From contig CANRKE010000001.1 of the NCBI GenBank assembly GCA_947631135.1, positions 8,644 to 72,643 on the forward strand: a stretch of DNA of 64,000 nt, read 5' to 3'. Below are positions 16,581 to 25,641 of this stretch, piece by piece. The notes under the pieces were generated by a model. That model worked only from the letters and a program-made list of their open reading frames with translations. It was not told the origin of the DNA and ran no database searches. Each line of letters starts with the position of its first letter. Within the stretch, counting starts at the first letter, position 1. Position numbers and translations under genes: made by a program. This DNA is from an uncultured Bacilli bacterium (lineage in GTDB: Bacteria; Bacillota_I; Bacilli_A; RF39; UBA660).

Positions 16581-18086
16581 TTTTTTATTTATAATTATAT
16601 TTCCTGTCATTTCACTAGGTATTTCTATATTATTAATACTAAATAATGATGGAATTATATCTGCAAGTATTCCATTTTTTACTTCATATATTGTACTACA
16701 TACTATTAATGGAACTTTATTAGTTGTATGAGCTGTATATGGATTATCATCTTGGTCTAACATATATTCACTATTTCCATGATCAGCTGTTATTACTAAC
16801 AATCCTTTTTTTTCTTGAACTTTATTATATATTTTTCCTATGCATTTATCTACTGCTTCAACAGCCTTTATAGTTGCGTCTAACACACCCGTATGTCCTA
16901 CCATATCACAGTTTGCAAAGTTTAATATTATATAATCATATGTTTCGTTATCCATTTCTTTAATTAATACATCTGTTATTTCATATGCACTCATCTCTGG
17001 CTTTAAATCATATGTTTTTACTTTTGGTGAATCAATTAATATTTTCTTTTCTCCTTCGTAATCTATTGTTTTATTTCCATCAAAGAAGTATGTTACATGA
17101 TTATATTTTTCTGTTTCAGCAATTCTCAATTGTTTTAATCCACACTTTTCAGCCCAACTTCCAAACGTATTTTCTAAATTTTCAAGTTTAAATGCTGGGG
17201 TACTAATTACCGTATCTCTTACTCCCATCATAGTTACAACTTTTATATTATTAAATTTTTGAGTTTGAAATTCATTAAATTTTGGATTAGTAATAGCTGT
17301 TAATATTTGATTTGCTCTATCACTTCTAAAGTTAAAGAATATTAATCCATCTCCGTCTTTTATTATACCTTGTTTATCAAAAAGTGCAGGTAAAATAAAC
17401 TCATCATAAGTTTCACTATTAAACGATGTATCTATATATTCTAATATATTTTGATTAGTGGAATTTTTTCCATTTATTACAGTATCATAATATAATTTTA
17501 TTCTATCCCATCTGTTATCTCTATCCATCGCATAATATCTTCCTGATATAGATGCTATCTTACCTATTTGTAATTCTTCTATTTTTGAGTTTAATAGTGT
17601 GATATATTTTTTTGCTTCACTTGGTAACGTATCTCTCCCATCTGTTATTGCATGTATGTATACATTTTTAATATTATTAATTTTACATAATTCAAGAAGA
17701 GCATATAAGTGATTTATATGTGAATGAACTCCTCCATCACTTAATAGACCCATTAAATGGATTGCTCCATTAGTTTTTTTTGCATGTTCAATTACACTTA
17801 ATAATTCTTTATTACTAAAAAATTCTTTACTTTCTATTTTTTTATTAATTAAAACAAGTGGTTGATATACTATTCTTCCTGCTCCTATATTTAAATGTCC
17901 CACTTCACTATTTCCCATTTGACCATCAGGTAATCCTACATAATGACTACTTGCTTCTAAAAAAGCCATAGGAAAATTTTTCATAAACGTATCTAGGTTT
18001 GGTGTTGATGCAAGTTTTATTGCATTTCCTTTTTCTTCTTCTCTATATCCGAATCCATCTAGGATTGCTAAAACAATAGGTTTCAT
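16569..18086 (-). CDS. gpmI: 2,3-bisphosphoglycerate-independent phosphoglycerate mutase
   Basis: It converts 3-phosphoglycerate to 2-phosphoglycerate in glycolysis with two Mn ions and a phosphoserine intermediate. It is full length (505 residues). AILDGFGYRE carries the first metal-binding Asp, and QMGNSEVGHLNIGAGR carries the catalytic Ser in a conserved context. DGRDTLP, SGRYYAMDRDNRWDR, FFNFRSDRANQ and TADHGNSE supply the remaining substrate and metal ligands. It starts 4 bases after the DUF4143 ATPase gene and probably shares its promoter at 19404-19432. Finding it away from the gapA-pgk-tpi cluster is notable, but whether that cluster exists elsewhere cannot be judged here. Confidence 0.97.
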   Translation of the reverse strand: MKPIVLAILDGFGYREEEKGNAIKLASTPNLDTFMKNFPMAFLEASSHYVGLPDGQMGNSEVGHLNIGAGRIVYQPLVLINKKIESKEFFSNKELLSVIEHAKKTNGAIHLMGLLSDGGVHSHINHLYALLELCKINNIKNVYIHAITDGRDTLPSEAKKYITLLNSKIEELQIGKIASISGRYYAMDRDNRWDRIKLYYDTVINGKNSTNQNILEYIDTSFNSETYDEFILPALFDKQGIIKDGDGLIFFNFRSDRANQILTAITNPKFNEFQTQKFNNIKVVTMMGVRDTVISTPAFKLENLENTFGSWAEKCGLKQLRIAETEKYNHVTYFFDGNKTIDYEGEKKILIDSPKVKTYDLKPEMSAYEITDVLIKEMDNETYDYIILNFANCDMVGHTGVLDATIKAVEAVDKCIGKIYNKVQEKKGLLVITADHGNSEYMLDQDDNPYTAHTTNKVPLIVCSTIYEVKNGILADIIPSLFSINNIEIPSEMTGNIIINKKQKI

Positions 18087-18090
18087 TATA

Positions 18091-19371
18091 TCATTCTCCT
18101 TTTTTTATACAGTGTAATGCATATATTGGTATATTTATAATATTTCCATTTTTACTAAAATTATCAAATGTAAAATTATAAGCTTTATTTATATTATTAT
18201 CTTTTGTAAATTGTGTTATATTTTTTGCTTTCTTTCTTCTTTCTATATCTATTGGTATTATTTCACCTTGCATATTTTGTATTACAAATGGAACGTTTGC
18301 TTTACCTTCACTTTCATAATAGTATACAGGATATCCGTTTTCATACAATGTTGATGCTATATAATTTTGTAGTAGTGCATTTAAATGTTTTTGCCATTTT
18401 TTATCTAATATATTTTCATAGTCTATGCCATATAAACTAGCAAGTATTCCACTATCATTAATAAATAGTTTGAAACTTGTATCATCTGCAGCAGAAGATA
18501 TACTTCTACTTATTTTTTTAACTTTTAAGCATTTTATATATATTTCATGTTTTTTCATCCAATCAATAGGTCCTTTATATTCACTTTGTCTTGCACCCTT
18601 TTTAATAGTACCATATTGAAATTTTTTGTTTGATTTAAAAAGTTGTTTAGGTAAAGATGTAAATGTTGATAATATTTTTTGTTGGTTACCATCATAATTT
18701 TTAAAAATATAGTTATTAATATTTTTAATTATTTCATGTTGTTCAAGCAGTACCTTAGACATATCATTAGTATCTAAATATGTTTTTACAACTTTTGGAT
18801 ATCCTCCTATTATTAGATATTTTGTAAAATATTCAAGAGCTAAATCATGATATCTAAATTTTTTATCTTTTTTATAACTTTCTTGTATGAATTGCGCAAG
18901 TCCCGGTTGTTTATTAACTACTAGGAATTCTTCAAAATTCATTTTATACATTTTATGGAAAGTTATTTTACCTACATATGATGTATTATTAGTTGGTAAA
19001 TTTATAGAATTACATATAGATATTACACTATAATTATTTTTTGAATCCTTAAATCTTAATAATACTGGTATTAATTTATCATAAGCTTCAGCATTATCAA
19101 ATATTATTAATGTATCTAAATTATTTATATCTTTATTATATAATAGACATAACTTTTCAAATAGTCTATCTATATTCATTTCTTTATTTAATAAATTTAT
19201 TACTAGTGGATTATATTCTAGGTTTATGTATATGTATTGTTCATATTTTTCTTTTCCAAATTTGATTGTTGAATAACTTTTACCAACCATTGTAGAACCA
19301 GATAATATTATTGGATTCTTATCTTTTTGTTTCTTCCATTCTGCAAAATATTTGTCGATTTTTCGTTCCAT
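18091..19371 (-). CDS. AAA-type ATPase with C-terminal DUF4143 domain
   Basis: This belongs to the large family of AAA_14/DUF4143 proteins of unknown function. Walker A is GSTMVGKS (residues 25-32) and Walker B is LDTLIIFDNAE. The C-terminal third contains a nuclease-like fold pattern (YYESEGKANVPFVI ... IIPIDIERRKKAKN), with acidic residues and a Lys in the order seen in DUF4143. Length 426 residues. It has its own strong promoter and AGGAGG site and is followed by gpmI after 4 bases. A second, divergent copy of the family is at 34578-35837. No toxin, antitoxin or transposase neighbour explains its role. Confidence 0.85.
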   Translation of the reverse strand: MERKIDKYFAEWKKQKDKNPIILSGSTMVGKSYSTIKFGKEKYEQYIYINLEYNPLVINLLNKEMNIDRLFEKLCLLYNKDINNLDTLIIFDNAEAYDKLIPVLLRFKDSKNNYSVISICNSINLPTNNTSYVGKITFHKMYKMNFEEFLVVNKQPGLAQFIQESYKKDKKFRYHDLALEYFTKYLIIGGYPKVVKTYLDTNDMSKVLLEQHEIIKNINNYIFKNYDGNQQKILSTFTSLPKQLFKSNKKFQYGTIKKGARQSEYKGPIDWMKKHEIYIKCLKVKKISRSISSAADDTSFKLFINDSGILASLYGIDYENILDKKWQKHLNALLQNYIASTLYENGYPVYYYESEGKANVPFVIQNMQGEIIPIDIERRKKAKNITQFTKDNNINKAYNFTFDNFSKNGNIINIPIYALHCIKKGE

Positions 19372-19403
19372 AAAGTGTTACCTCCTAACAATTATCTACC
19401 TTT

Positions 19404-19432
19404 ATTATAGTTATTTTGCATTTTTAAGTCAA
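19404..19432 (-). promoter_or_regulatory. Strong sigma-70 promoter of the ATPase-gpmI unit
   Basis: On the minus strand TTGACT (19427-19432), 17 bases, TATAAT (19404-19409). It lies about 30 bases before the ATPase start. Confidence 0.75.
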
Positions 19433-19463
19433 TAATTTTATATGAATTTTTTAACGTATTAAA

Positions 19464-19495
19464 AAAATAAATAAGTTTTTGTTCTTATTTATTTT
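19464..19495. terminator. Intrinsic terminator after the sigma-factor region
   Basis: A 12-bp A/T stem (AAAATAAATAAG and its complement) with an 8-base loop and T tracts. On the minus strand it follows the sigma gene and its downstream fragment. Confidence 0.7.
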
Positions 19496-19520
19496 TAGAT
19501 TATATTAATATTTATGTTTT

Positions 19521-19769
19521 TCATTTGTAATGCTTAGTTTTTCCTACTTCGTCTGTTGCTATCGCAATTGCATTATCTAAGAAATTATTTATACTATCTT
19601 TATATACCAATAAAACTTTCTTTGTTGTTTCTATTACTTCTGATGGATCTATTCCTAAAAATTCAGAAATAGATTCTGTTGAAAAATATTTATCATCTAT
19701 ATATCCTAATTTTAATGATATAATTACTGCTTCTTTAATTGATCTATCATAAATTTTAAAAAAATACAA
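19521..19769 (-). pseudogene. Probable remnant of a sigma-factor C-terminal domain
   Basis: The frame is the same as that of the sigma gene upstream, separated from its TAA by two codons, a TGA and one more codon. It has no ATG and no ribosome binding site; the first possible start is a TTG. The peptide contains IKEAVIISLKLGYIDDKYFS followed by TESISEFLGIDPSEV, a helix-turn-helix-like segment of the kind I associate with extra C-terminal modules of long Firmicute sigma factors. I infer that it is a decayed 3' part of a longer sigma gene or of a lost paralogue. It could instead be a short separate gene using TTG. Confidence 0.45.
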
Positions 19770-19781
19770 TTTTCAAATTAA

Positions 19782-21560
19782 TTAAATTTTTAATGATTTC
19801 TTTTTTGCAAATTTATTTAATAATCTTTTCATTTTAGGAACTAATAACCCATAAAATTTGTAAATTTGGTCCTTGGTTAGTTTAGTAGATATTGGATTAT
19901 TTAAATCTTTTCCATATCGAATTGCGATCAAATCTTTTTCTTCTTCATTTAATGTTGTTAACATTTCATCTATTTCTTCTTTACTATAATCTTTAAAAAA
20001 TTCATATATTGTCCTTGTTTTTTTCTTTTTCTTGTTTCCATTATTTTGCACTTGCAAATATTTTTTTTGTTGTTTTTCTTTGATGTTTTGTTCTCTAAAT
20101 CTTTCTATATTTTGTCTCATCTTTTCAGGATATTCCGTACATTCAATTAGTTGTTCTATATATTTAGAATTTCTAATTCTATTTAATGTCCTTGCTTCTT
20201 GTTGTTGTATACTCTGTCTTGTTAGTTTGTATTTATTTGCAATTTCTTCATAAGTCATTGGTCTTTTGTTATTATAACCAATTCTCAATAATAGTATCTC
20301 AATTTCTTTAGGCTTTAAGTGGCATTTTTCAAGTAAACTATATGTTTGTAAGTGTAAATTATGAGTTATAACTATTTCTTCTGGATTTTTATTATCAGAT
20401 TGGATAATGTCATTAATTTCCCTATTATTCTCGTTTCCAATTAATGTATCTATACTTATAGTATCACTTTGAAGTTTATGTAATTTCGTTGCTTCTGATA
20501 CTGATATACTCATTTCATTTGCTATTTCATTTATTGTGGGAGTTCTACCTAATTGATCTTCTAATTTTGTTATTGTTTTTTTATATATGCCAAGTTTTTG
20601 ATATATATAATCAGGTATTCTTATATTTCTTGCTTTATTAGCAATAGCTCTTGTCATTGCTTGTCTTATCCAATGAATTGCATAAGTTGAAAATTTATAA
20701 CCTTTATTTACATTGTATTTATCTACTGCTGTCATTAGTCCTATATTTCCTTCTTGTATAAGATCCAAAAAGGATAATCCCCTATCTGTGTATTTTTTAG
20801 CAATACTAACAACTAATTTTAGATTGCTTTCGATAAATAAATTTTTTGCTTTTTTATCGCCATTTGCTATTCTTGTAGCAAGATCTTTTTCTTGTTGAAT
20901 AGATAATATTGGATATTTACCTATTTCATTTAAATATAATTTAATACTATCATTCAATATTAACTCTTTTACTTTGCTATCGTCTAAATCTTCATTTTCT
21001 TTAATTTCAATATTGTTTAACATGCAATAAGCATCTATTGATAACACTAATATATTGTCATCAAATATCTTTTCTACTTTTCCTAAAATTATTTGGTTTC
21101 TATAATTTTTAAAGATTAACTCTATTGTTTTATTAAACGCATTATTTTTGTTTATTAAATCAATTAATAAATCTGGATCTATAATATAATTATAGGTTCC
21201 TAAAAATTCGTTAAACTTATTAATATTTTTAAAAGATTCTTTATAATTGTTAACATCTATAAAATTTTTATTAATATAATTGTTTAATACATCAAATGAT
21301 GTTTCTGATTTACTCATTAATTTTTTAACTTTCTTTGATATCTGTAATTCTATTTTATTTTTTATAAAATCTATATAATCTACATCCCCCTTATATACTA
21401 GTTTCGAATTACTTATTTCTTTCATTACTAATTCATAAAAATCATTATCATTTATTTCAATATAACTAAATGTAGAATATATATCATTAATAATTGGTAA
21501 TAATATATTATATATTTTTTTAGAATCTAATTGCTTAATGTTATTATAATTAAGATTCAT
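19782..21560 (-). CDS. RNA polymerase sigma-70 family factor, long form (592 aa)
   Basis: A group 1/2-type sigma factor. Region 1.2 is SIKLYLNEIGKYPILSIQQE. Region 2 has NLKLVVSIAKKYTDRGLSFL and DLIQEGNIGLMTAVDKYN, then KGYKFSTYAIHWIRQAMTRA. Region 3 begins near RIPDYIYQKL, and region 4 contains the helix-turn-helix TYEEIANKYKLTRQSIQQQE. About 200 residues precede region 1.2 and are unlike region 1.1. About 130 charged residues follow region 4, including FFKDYSKEEIDEMLTTLNEE. The region 2.4 sequence NKARNIRIPDYI differs from the housekeeping QARTIRIPVHM, so I suspect an alternative factor. I start at 21560 because AGGAG lies 7 bases upstream. Confidence 0.88.
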   Translation of the reverse strand: MNLNYNNIKQLDSKKIYNILLPIINDIYSTFSYIEINDNDFYELVMKEISNSKLVYKGDVDYIDFIKNKIELQISKKVKKLMSKSETSFDVLNNYINKNFIDVNNYKESFKNINKFNEFLGTYNYIIDPDLLIDLINKNNAFNKTIELIFKNYRNQIILGKVEKIFDDNILVLSIDAYCMLNNIEIKENEDLDDSKVKELILNDSIKLYLNEIGKYPILSIQQEKDLATRIANGDKKAKNLFIESNLKLVVSIAKKYTDRGLSFLDLIQEGNIGLMTAVDKYNVNKGYKFSTYAIHWIRQAMTRAIANKARNIRIPDYIYQKLGIYKKTITKLEDQLGRTPTINEIANEMSISVSEATKLHKLQSDTISIDTLIGNENNREINDIIQSDNKNPEEIVITHNLHLQTYSLLEKCHLKPKEIEILLLRIGYNNKRPMTYEEIANKYKLTRQSIQQQEARTLNRIRNSKYIEQLIECTEYPEKMRQNIERFREQNIKEKQQKKYLQVQNNGNKKKKKTRTIYEFFKDYSKEEIDEMLTTLNEEEKDLIAIRYGKDLNNPISTKLTKDQIYKFYGLLVPKMKRLLNKFAKKKSLKI

Positions 21561-21612
21561 ACACATACTCCTATTCTAAATTGAATATTAACTTTTATAA
21601 TTTTTGATTTCT

Positions 21613-21641
21613 ATTCTATCATCTTTAATTTTCTAAGTCAA
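21613..21641 (-). promoter_or_regulatory. Promoter of the sigma-factor gene
   Basis: On the minus strand TTGACT (21636-21641), 17 bases, TAGAAT (21613-21618), about 50 bases before the start codon. Confidence 0.7.
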
Positions 21642-21664
21642 TAATAGCAAAGTTTCTTTAATAT

Positions 21665-22204
21665 TTATTTACATTTTTTTATCAAATATAGTTCTTTATT
21701 TTGAGATGAAATTGAATCATGCAACATTTTATATTCATCTCTACTTGCACTATTTACTGCATTTAATAACATTTTATAAAATTCTAAAGTTGTTTTATAT
21801 TTTTTACTTCTTATATCTATACATGTTCCTATATATTTATCTTGATTGAATGTATGTAAGTTAACTAAACTACTTGATATATCACGAGCTATTATTACAT
21901 CAAAATCATTTATTGATGGAGTGTTTTCTTTTTTATTAATCAAATATTCAGGTATATAAATATTATTACTATTTAAATACCCATAAGAACCAATAATTCC
22001 ATATTTAGATAGTTCATTATTATTAACTTTTTCTGATAATAAAAATTGATTATATTTCTTTAAGTATAATGACATAGATGTTTGAACACCTTGTACTAAT
22101 TCTAATATTTTATTATAATTTTCTGGTTTAAATCCATATAATTTTATATATTCTAAAAAAATCATAGTATTATATTCTTCGTTATTTAAATCTTTATTAT
22201 TCAT
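21665..22204 (-). CDS. Hypothetical protein, 179 aa
   Basis: Family not recognised. The ATG at 22204 (MNNKDLNNEEYN) follows AGGAGG at 10 bases; an upstream in-frame start would precede that site. The protein appears soluble and alpha-helical, without signal peptide, cysteine cluster or nucleotide-binding motif. A central FDVIIARDISSSLVNLHTF segment and a C-terminal LLNAVNSASRDEYKMLHDSI helix are the only distinctive parts. It lies downstream of rpmE with a 50-base gap and upstream of the sigma gene, which has its own promoter. Confidence 0.55.
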   Translation of the reverse strand: MNNKDLNNEEYNTMIFLEYIKLYGFKPENYNKILELVQGVQTSMSLYLKKYNQFLLSEKVNNNELSKYGIIGSYGYLNSNNIYIPEYLINKKENTPSINDFDVIIARDISSSLVNLHTFNQDKYIGTCIDIRSKKYKTTLEFYKMLLNAVNSASRDEYKMLHDSISSQNKELYLIKKCK

Positions 22205-22254
22205 AAAATCAAAACCTCCTAATTTATAGCATTTAAAAAGTAGCAAGGGCTACT

Positions 22255-22467
22255 TTATTTTTCTTCTGTTTTAAATCCATATTTTTTATTAAATTTTTCA
22301 ATACGTCCAGCTTTAGTACCTCTGTTTTGTTTTCCTGTATAGAATGGATGACAATTAGAACATACTTCAATTACCATATTATCTGTTGTAGATTTTACAT
22401 TAAAAGTTGATCCACAAGCACAAGTAACTGTACAATCTTTGTATTCTGGATGAATCCCTTTTTTCAT
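22255..22467 (-). CDS. rpmE: Large ribosomal subunit protein bL31, zinc type
   Basis: bL31 bridges the two subunits at the central protuberance. Starting at 22467 (MKKGIHPEYKD) gives 70 residues, the standard length; upstream in-frame sequence belongs to the leader. The zinc site is shown by CACGS and CSNCHPFYTGK, so this is the zinc-binding C+ form. A hairpin and a promoter lie directly upstream. Proximity to murA, prmC and prfA is like the Bacillus murZ-rho-rpmE region. Confidence 0.96.
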   Translation of the reverse strand: MKKGIHPEYKDCTVTCACGSTFNVKSTTDNMVIEVCSNCHPFYTGKQNRGTKAGRIEKFNKKYGFKTEEK

Positions 22468-22521
22468 ATTAATATCTCTCCTTCCGCCATGACTAATTTT
22501 TAGCCATAGAAATTCCATTGC
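22468..22521 (-). promoter_or_regulatory. Possible bL31 leader hairpin
   Basis: Between the predicted transcript start and the rpmE ribosome binding site the minus strand has CTATGGC ... GTCATGG, a 7-bp stem with two G-U pairs and a 9-base loop. Autoregulatory bL31 leaders are known in Firmicutes; assignment here rests on position and the hairpin only. Confidence 0.4.
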
Positions 22522-22527
22522 GTTACT

Positions 22528-22556
22528 ATTGTAACAATAAATAATGATTTTGACAA
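22528..22556 (-). promoter_or_regulatory. Promoter of rpmE
   Basis: On the minus strand TTGTCA (22551-22556), 17 bases, TACAAT (22528-22533). Confidence 0.65.
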
Positions 22557-22588
22557 GCAAATATTTGATTTTTTTCTTATTTTTTGCA

Positions 22589-23323
22589 TTATTTTATCTT
22601 ATCAATGATTAAATTCGCTATTTGTTTATAACCTTCTGTTGATGGATGTATATCTTTATAATTAGGAAGAAATCCAGGATTTTCTATAAATACTTCATAT
22701 ATATTAACGTATTCAGCATCATATTTAAGTGCTAATTTTTCCATATAATCATTAATATATACAAATGATTGTGATAAATCTCTTACATTTTCACTAGATC
22801 TATTTATATATGGATTATAATATCCAATTAATATTAGTTTACCTTTAAAATATTTAGTTAATTCATCTAATAACTCATCATAGTCTTTAATAACTTCATC
22901 AATATATTTATTTATTTCATCTGTGTCAGTATCTAATATATTATTATCTGTTTTATAAAATATATCATTACTTCCTATTGATAGTGTAACTAAATTACTT
23001 CTTCTTAATATAGTTTTAATTCCCTCATGATTTTTACCTATCTTTATTTTTTTATTTAGTGTTATATCATTAAGTACATCAGTTATTCTGTAACCTTCTT
23101 GTGCAAAATCTTTTGTATAAAATTTTAATTTATTATTATCTTCTAAATAATCTTTAACATAATCAGAATATCCATATCCAATACTTTTATATGGTGTTTT
23201 ACCAAGAGCTAATGAATCTCCTAATGAAATATATATTAATTTATTACTTTTAAATAGACAATACATTATAAATATAATAATACATAAAAAGAAAAAGAAT
23301 ATTATTTTTTTTAGTTTTTTCAT
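22589..23323 (-). CDS. SGNH/GDSL-family hydrolase, membrane-anchored
   Basis: A lipase/esterase-like protein, probably acting outside the membrane on lipids or acylated wall polymers. The N-terminal 25 residues form one hydrophobic segment (signal anchor). Family blocks are in order: ISLGDSLALG with the nucleophile Ser, LSIGSNDIF with the Asn of block III, and DIHPSTEGYKQIA with the catalytic Asp and His. The length of 244 residues is normal. It lies downstream of murA but beyond a terminator, so it probably has its own promoter. The natural substrate cannot be read from the sequence. Confidence 0.88.
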   Translation of the reverse strand: MKKLKKIIFFFFLCIIIFIMYCLFKSNKLIYISLGDSLALGKTPYKSIGYGYSDYVKDYLEDNNKLKFYTKDFAQEGYRITDVLNDITLNKKIKIGKNHEGIKTILRRSNLVTLSIGSNDIFYKTDNNILDTDTDEINKYIDEVIKDYDELLDELTKYFKGKLILIGYYNPYINRSSENVRDLSQSFVYINDYMEKLALKYDAEYVNIYEVFIENPGFLPNYKDIHPSTEGYKQIANLIIDKIK

Positions 23324-23339
23324 AAATTATCACTCCAAT

Positions 23340-23366
23340 AAAAAAAGTAAAGAATAAACTTTACTT
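23340..23366 (-). terminator. Terminator of murA
   Basis: Perfect 8-bp stem AAGTAAAG/CTTTACTT with a 6-base loop, followed on the minus strand by a run of seven T. Confidence 0.8.
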
Positions 23367-23368
23367 AA

Positions 23369-24622
23369 TTATATTTCTTCTAAACTTATTTTAGCACCTA
23401 CATTACTTAATTTATCTATAATTTTTTCATATCCTCTCAATATGTGTTCTACGTTTTCAATTGTTGTTGTTCCTTTAGCAATTAATCCTGCTAATATAAG
23501 ACATGCACCTGCTCTTAAATCTGTTGCAACAACCTTTTTACCAATTAATGGAGTAGGTCCTTTTATTAAAGCAACTTTATCATTAACTGTAATATTAGCT
23601 CCCATTTTGTTTAAATACTCAACATTCATAAATCTATTTTCCCAAACTGTTTCTTCAACTGAACTAGTACCTTTACATTGTGTTAAAAGTGTAGTTAATG
23701 GTTGTTGTAAGTCAGTAGGAAATCCTGGATAAACTAAAGTTTTTATATTTGCACTTTTTAATTTATCACATTTACTTACTATTACATAATCACTACCTAT
23801 TTCTATTGGTACACCTATTTCTGATAATTTAGATGTTAATGATTCAACATGATCGGGTATAATATTATTTATTTTTAATTTATCACCCATTAAAGCTCCA
23901 GCTATTATATATGTACCAGCTTCTATTCTGTCAGGTATAACTTCATGGAATGAACTTTTTAATTTTTTTACACCTTCAATTTTTATTTCACTAGTACCAG
24001 CACCTGTTATTTTCGCACCCATTGTATTTAGGAAAGTTGCTACATTAACTATCTCTGGTTCTTTAGCTGCGTTTTCTATAATTGTTGTACCATTTGCAAG
24101 TGTTCCTGCTAACATTATATTTATTGTTGCTCCTACACTTGCTATATCTAAATAAATATTTGTTCCTTTTAATTCATCTGCTTCTACAATATATTTGTTT
24201 CCATCAACTGATACTTTTGCTCCTAATCTTTCAAATCCTTTTAAATGTAGATTAATAGGTCTTTCTCCTATTTTGCACCCACCAGGAAAATACATTTCTA
24301 CTTTTTTATATTTAGAAAGTAAAGCTCCCATAAAATAGTAAGATGCTCTTAATTTCTTTGATATTTCCTCAGGTATTTCTTTATTTTCTATTCCTGTAGA
24401 ATCAATAGTCATCGTATCTTCACTAAGATTAACTTTTGCACCTAAATACTCTAAAATTTCTATTAAAGAAGTTCTATCTGATATTTGTGGTACATTAAAG
24501 ATTGTAGCAGTTCCACTACATAATATAGCCGCAGGTATTAATGCAACCGCACTATTTTTAGCTCCCCCTATGTTAATTGTTCCAGAAAGTGTATGGCCTC
24601 CCTCAACTATTATTTTTTTCAA
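23369..24622 (-). CDS. murA: UDP-N-acetylglucosamine 1-carboxyvinyltransferase
   Basis: It transfers enolpyruvate from PEP to UDP-GlcNAc, the first committed step of peptidoglycan synthesis. GGAKNSAVALIPAAIL near the start contains the substrate-binding Lys and Asn. FPGGCKIGERPINLH holds the Cys that attacks PEP and is the fosfomycin target. TDLRAGACLILAGLIA and VEHILRGYE complete the fold. I start at a TTG (24622, MKKIIVEGGHTL) because GGAG lies 9 bases upstream; the frame extends only five more codons. The gene lies upstream of rpmE as murZ does in Bacillus, so it may be the MurZ/MurA2 type. Confidence 0.95.
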   Translation of the reverse strand: MKKIIVEGGHTLSGTINIGGAKNSAVALIPAAILCSGTATIFNVPQISDRTSLIEILEYLGAKVNLSEDTMTIDSTGIENKEIPEEISKKLRASYYFMGALLSKYKKVEMYFPGGCKIGERPINLHLKGFERLGAKVSVDGNKYIVEADELKGTNIYLDIASVGATINIMLAGTLANGTTIIENAAKEPEIVNVATFLNTMGAKITGAGTSEIKIEGVKKLKSSFHEVIPDRIEAGTYIIAGALMGDKLKINNIIPDHVESLTSKLSEIGVPIEIGSDYVIVSKCDKLKSANIKTLVYPGFPTDLQQPLTTLLTQCKGTSSVEETVWENRFMNVEYLNKMGANITVNDKVALIKGPTPLIGKKVVATDLRAGACLILAGLIAKGTTTIENVEHILRGYEKIIDKLSNVGAKISLEEI

Positions 24623-24864
24623 TTTTATCAACTCCAATTAAATTATAACATATAAAGTTCTAATTCTATTATATTTATATTATATTTTTGTCTTTTTGAC
24701 ATTAAATAATTAATAATTTATATATTATTATAAAATTGAAATTTTTTCAATAACTTTTAATTATTATTTTCATAATTATTATGCGTTTTATGAAGAATTG
24801 TGATTATCTATAAAATGATAAAATTTGAATTGAAATATTTTGATAGTAATATATTTATTAAACA

Positions 24865-25641
24865 TCATCTGAATGTTATTATTCCTTGATCTAGTAATAT
24901 ATACGAAATAAATGAAAGAAGTGTATAGTTATTATTTTCTTTATAAATTTTTTCTTCTTTTTCAAATACATCTATATTTATATTTTTTATATCATCTATA
25001 TTAAAATTATCAATTCCTAAATTTTTTAATTGCTTAATCATTTCTAATGTAGCTCTTTGAATTTTATATTTATCTATTAAATTAATATTATAATTATTGG
25101 ATTTGACATAATTTTTTATATTTTCATTAACAATTTTTTTATCTTTTTCAAAACATGATATAGTATAAGCTTCAGTACATGGGTAGCTCAATAATAATCC
25201 ATTTTCAAATTCATCATTACAATATGAATTATTTAATTTTTTTAATAATTTTCTTACTATATTTACTTTATTTGATTTATTATCTCTATCACAAATATAA
25301 TACACAGGAATATTTTTGATATCTAATGAATATTTTTCATAAAGCATTTTATATAATTCATTTCTATATTTATCATCATCTATAATTGAACCAATGTTTG
25401 AATTTTTAGTATTTATTATTATAACCCTCTGATTATTATTATCTTTTATAACAAATTCATTATATTCTTTAAATTCATTTTGATTTCTACTTTTAGTAAC
25501 TAATTTATAATGTAGTAATTTTCTAAATATTTGATTGAATAAAGAAAATTCATAACTAGCCCCCTCAACAACTAAAACAATTGTATTAATTTTCTTCTTT
25601 ATGTTAATCTTTAAAGATTTTATTGTATCTTGGAATTCCAT
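24865..25641 (-). CDS. RloB/OLD-like TOPRIM-type protein, partner of an AAA ATPase
   Basis: The N-terminal part has the pattern of a TOPRIM-like nuclease domain: TIVLVVEGASYEFSLFNQ with an early Glu, then IPVYYICDRDNKSNKV with an Asp-x-Asp pair about 100 residues later, followed by LSYPCTEAYTISCF with another acidic residue. This matches the RloB family, which occurs with RloA-type ATPases in restriction islands and as AbiLi/AbiLii in Lactococcus. The start at 25641 follows GGAG at 6 bases and lies inside the end of the ATPase gene (38-base overlap), which means tight coupling. 258 residues. I infer a role in phage defence from family context; no activity is proven. Confidence 0.65.
   Translation of the reverse strand: MEFQDTIKSLKINIKKKINTIVLVVEGASYEFSLFNQIFRKLLHYKLVTKSRNQNEFKEYNEFVIKDNNNQRVIIINTKNSNIGSIIDDDKYRNELYKMLYEKYSLDIKNIPVYYICDRDNKSNKVNIVRKLLKKLNNSYCNDEFENGLLLSYPCTEAYTISCFEKDKKIVNENIKNYVKSNNYNINLIDKYKIQRATLEMIKQLKNLGIDNFNIDDIKNINIDVFEKEEKIYKENNNYTLLSFISYILLDQGIITFR

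Noticed and set aside
24640..24864. Possible gene or RNA between murA and the TOPRIM-like gene
   Set aside because: Only A/T-rich sequence with stops in all frames and a possible -10 for murA; nothing that can be supported.
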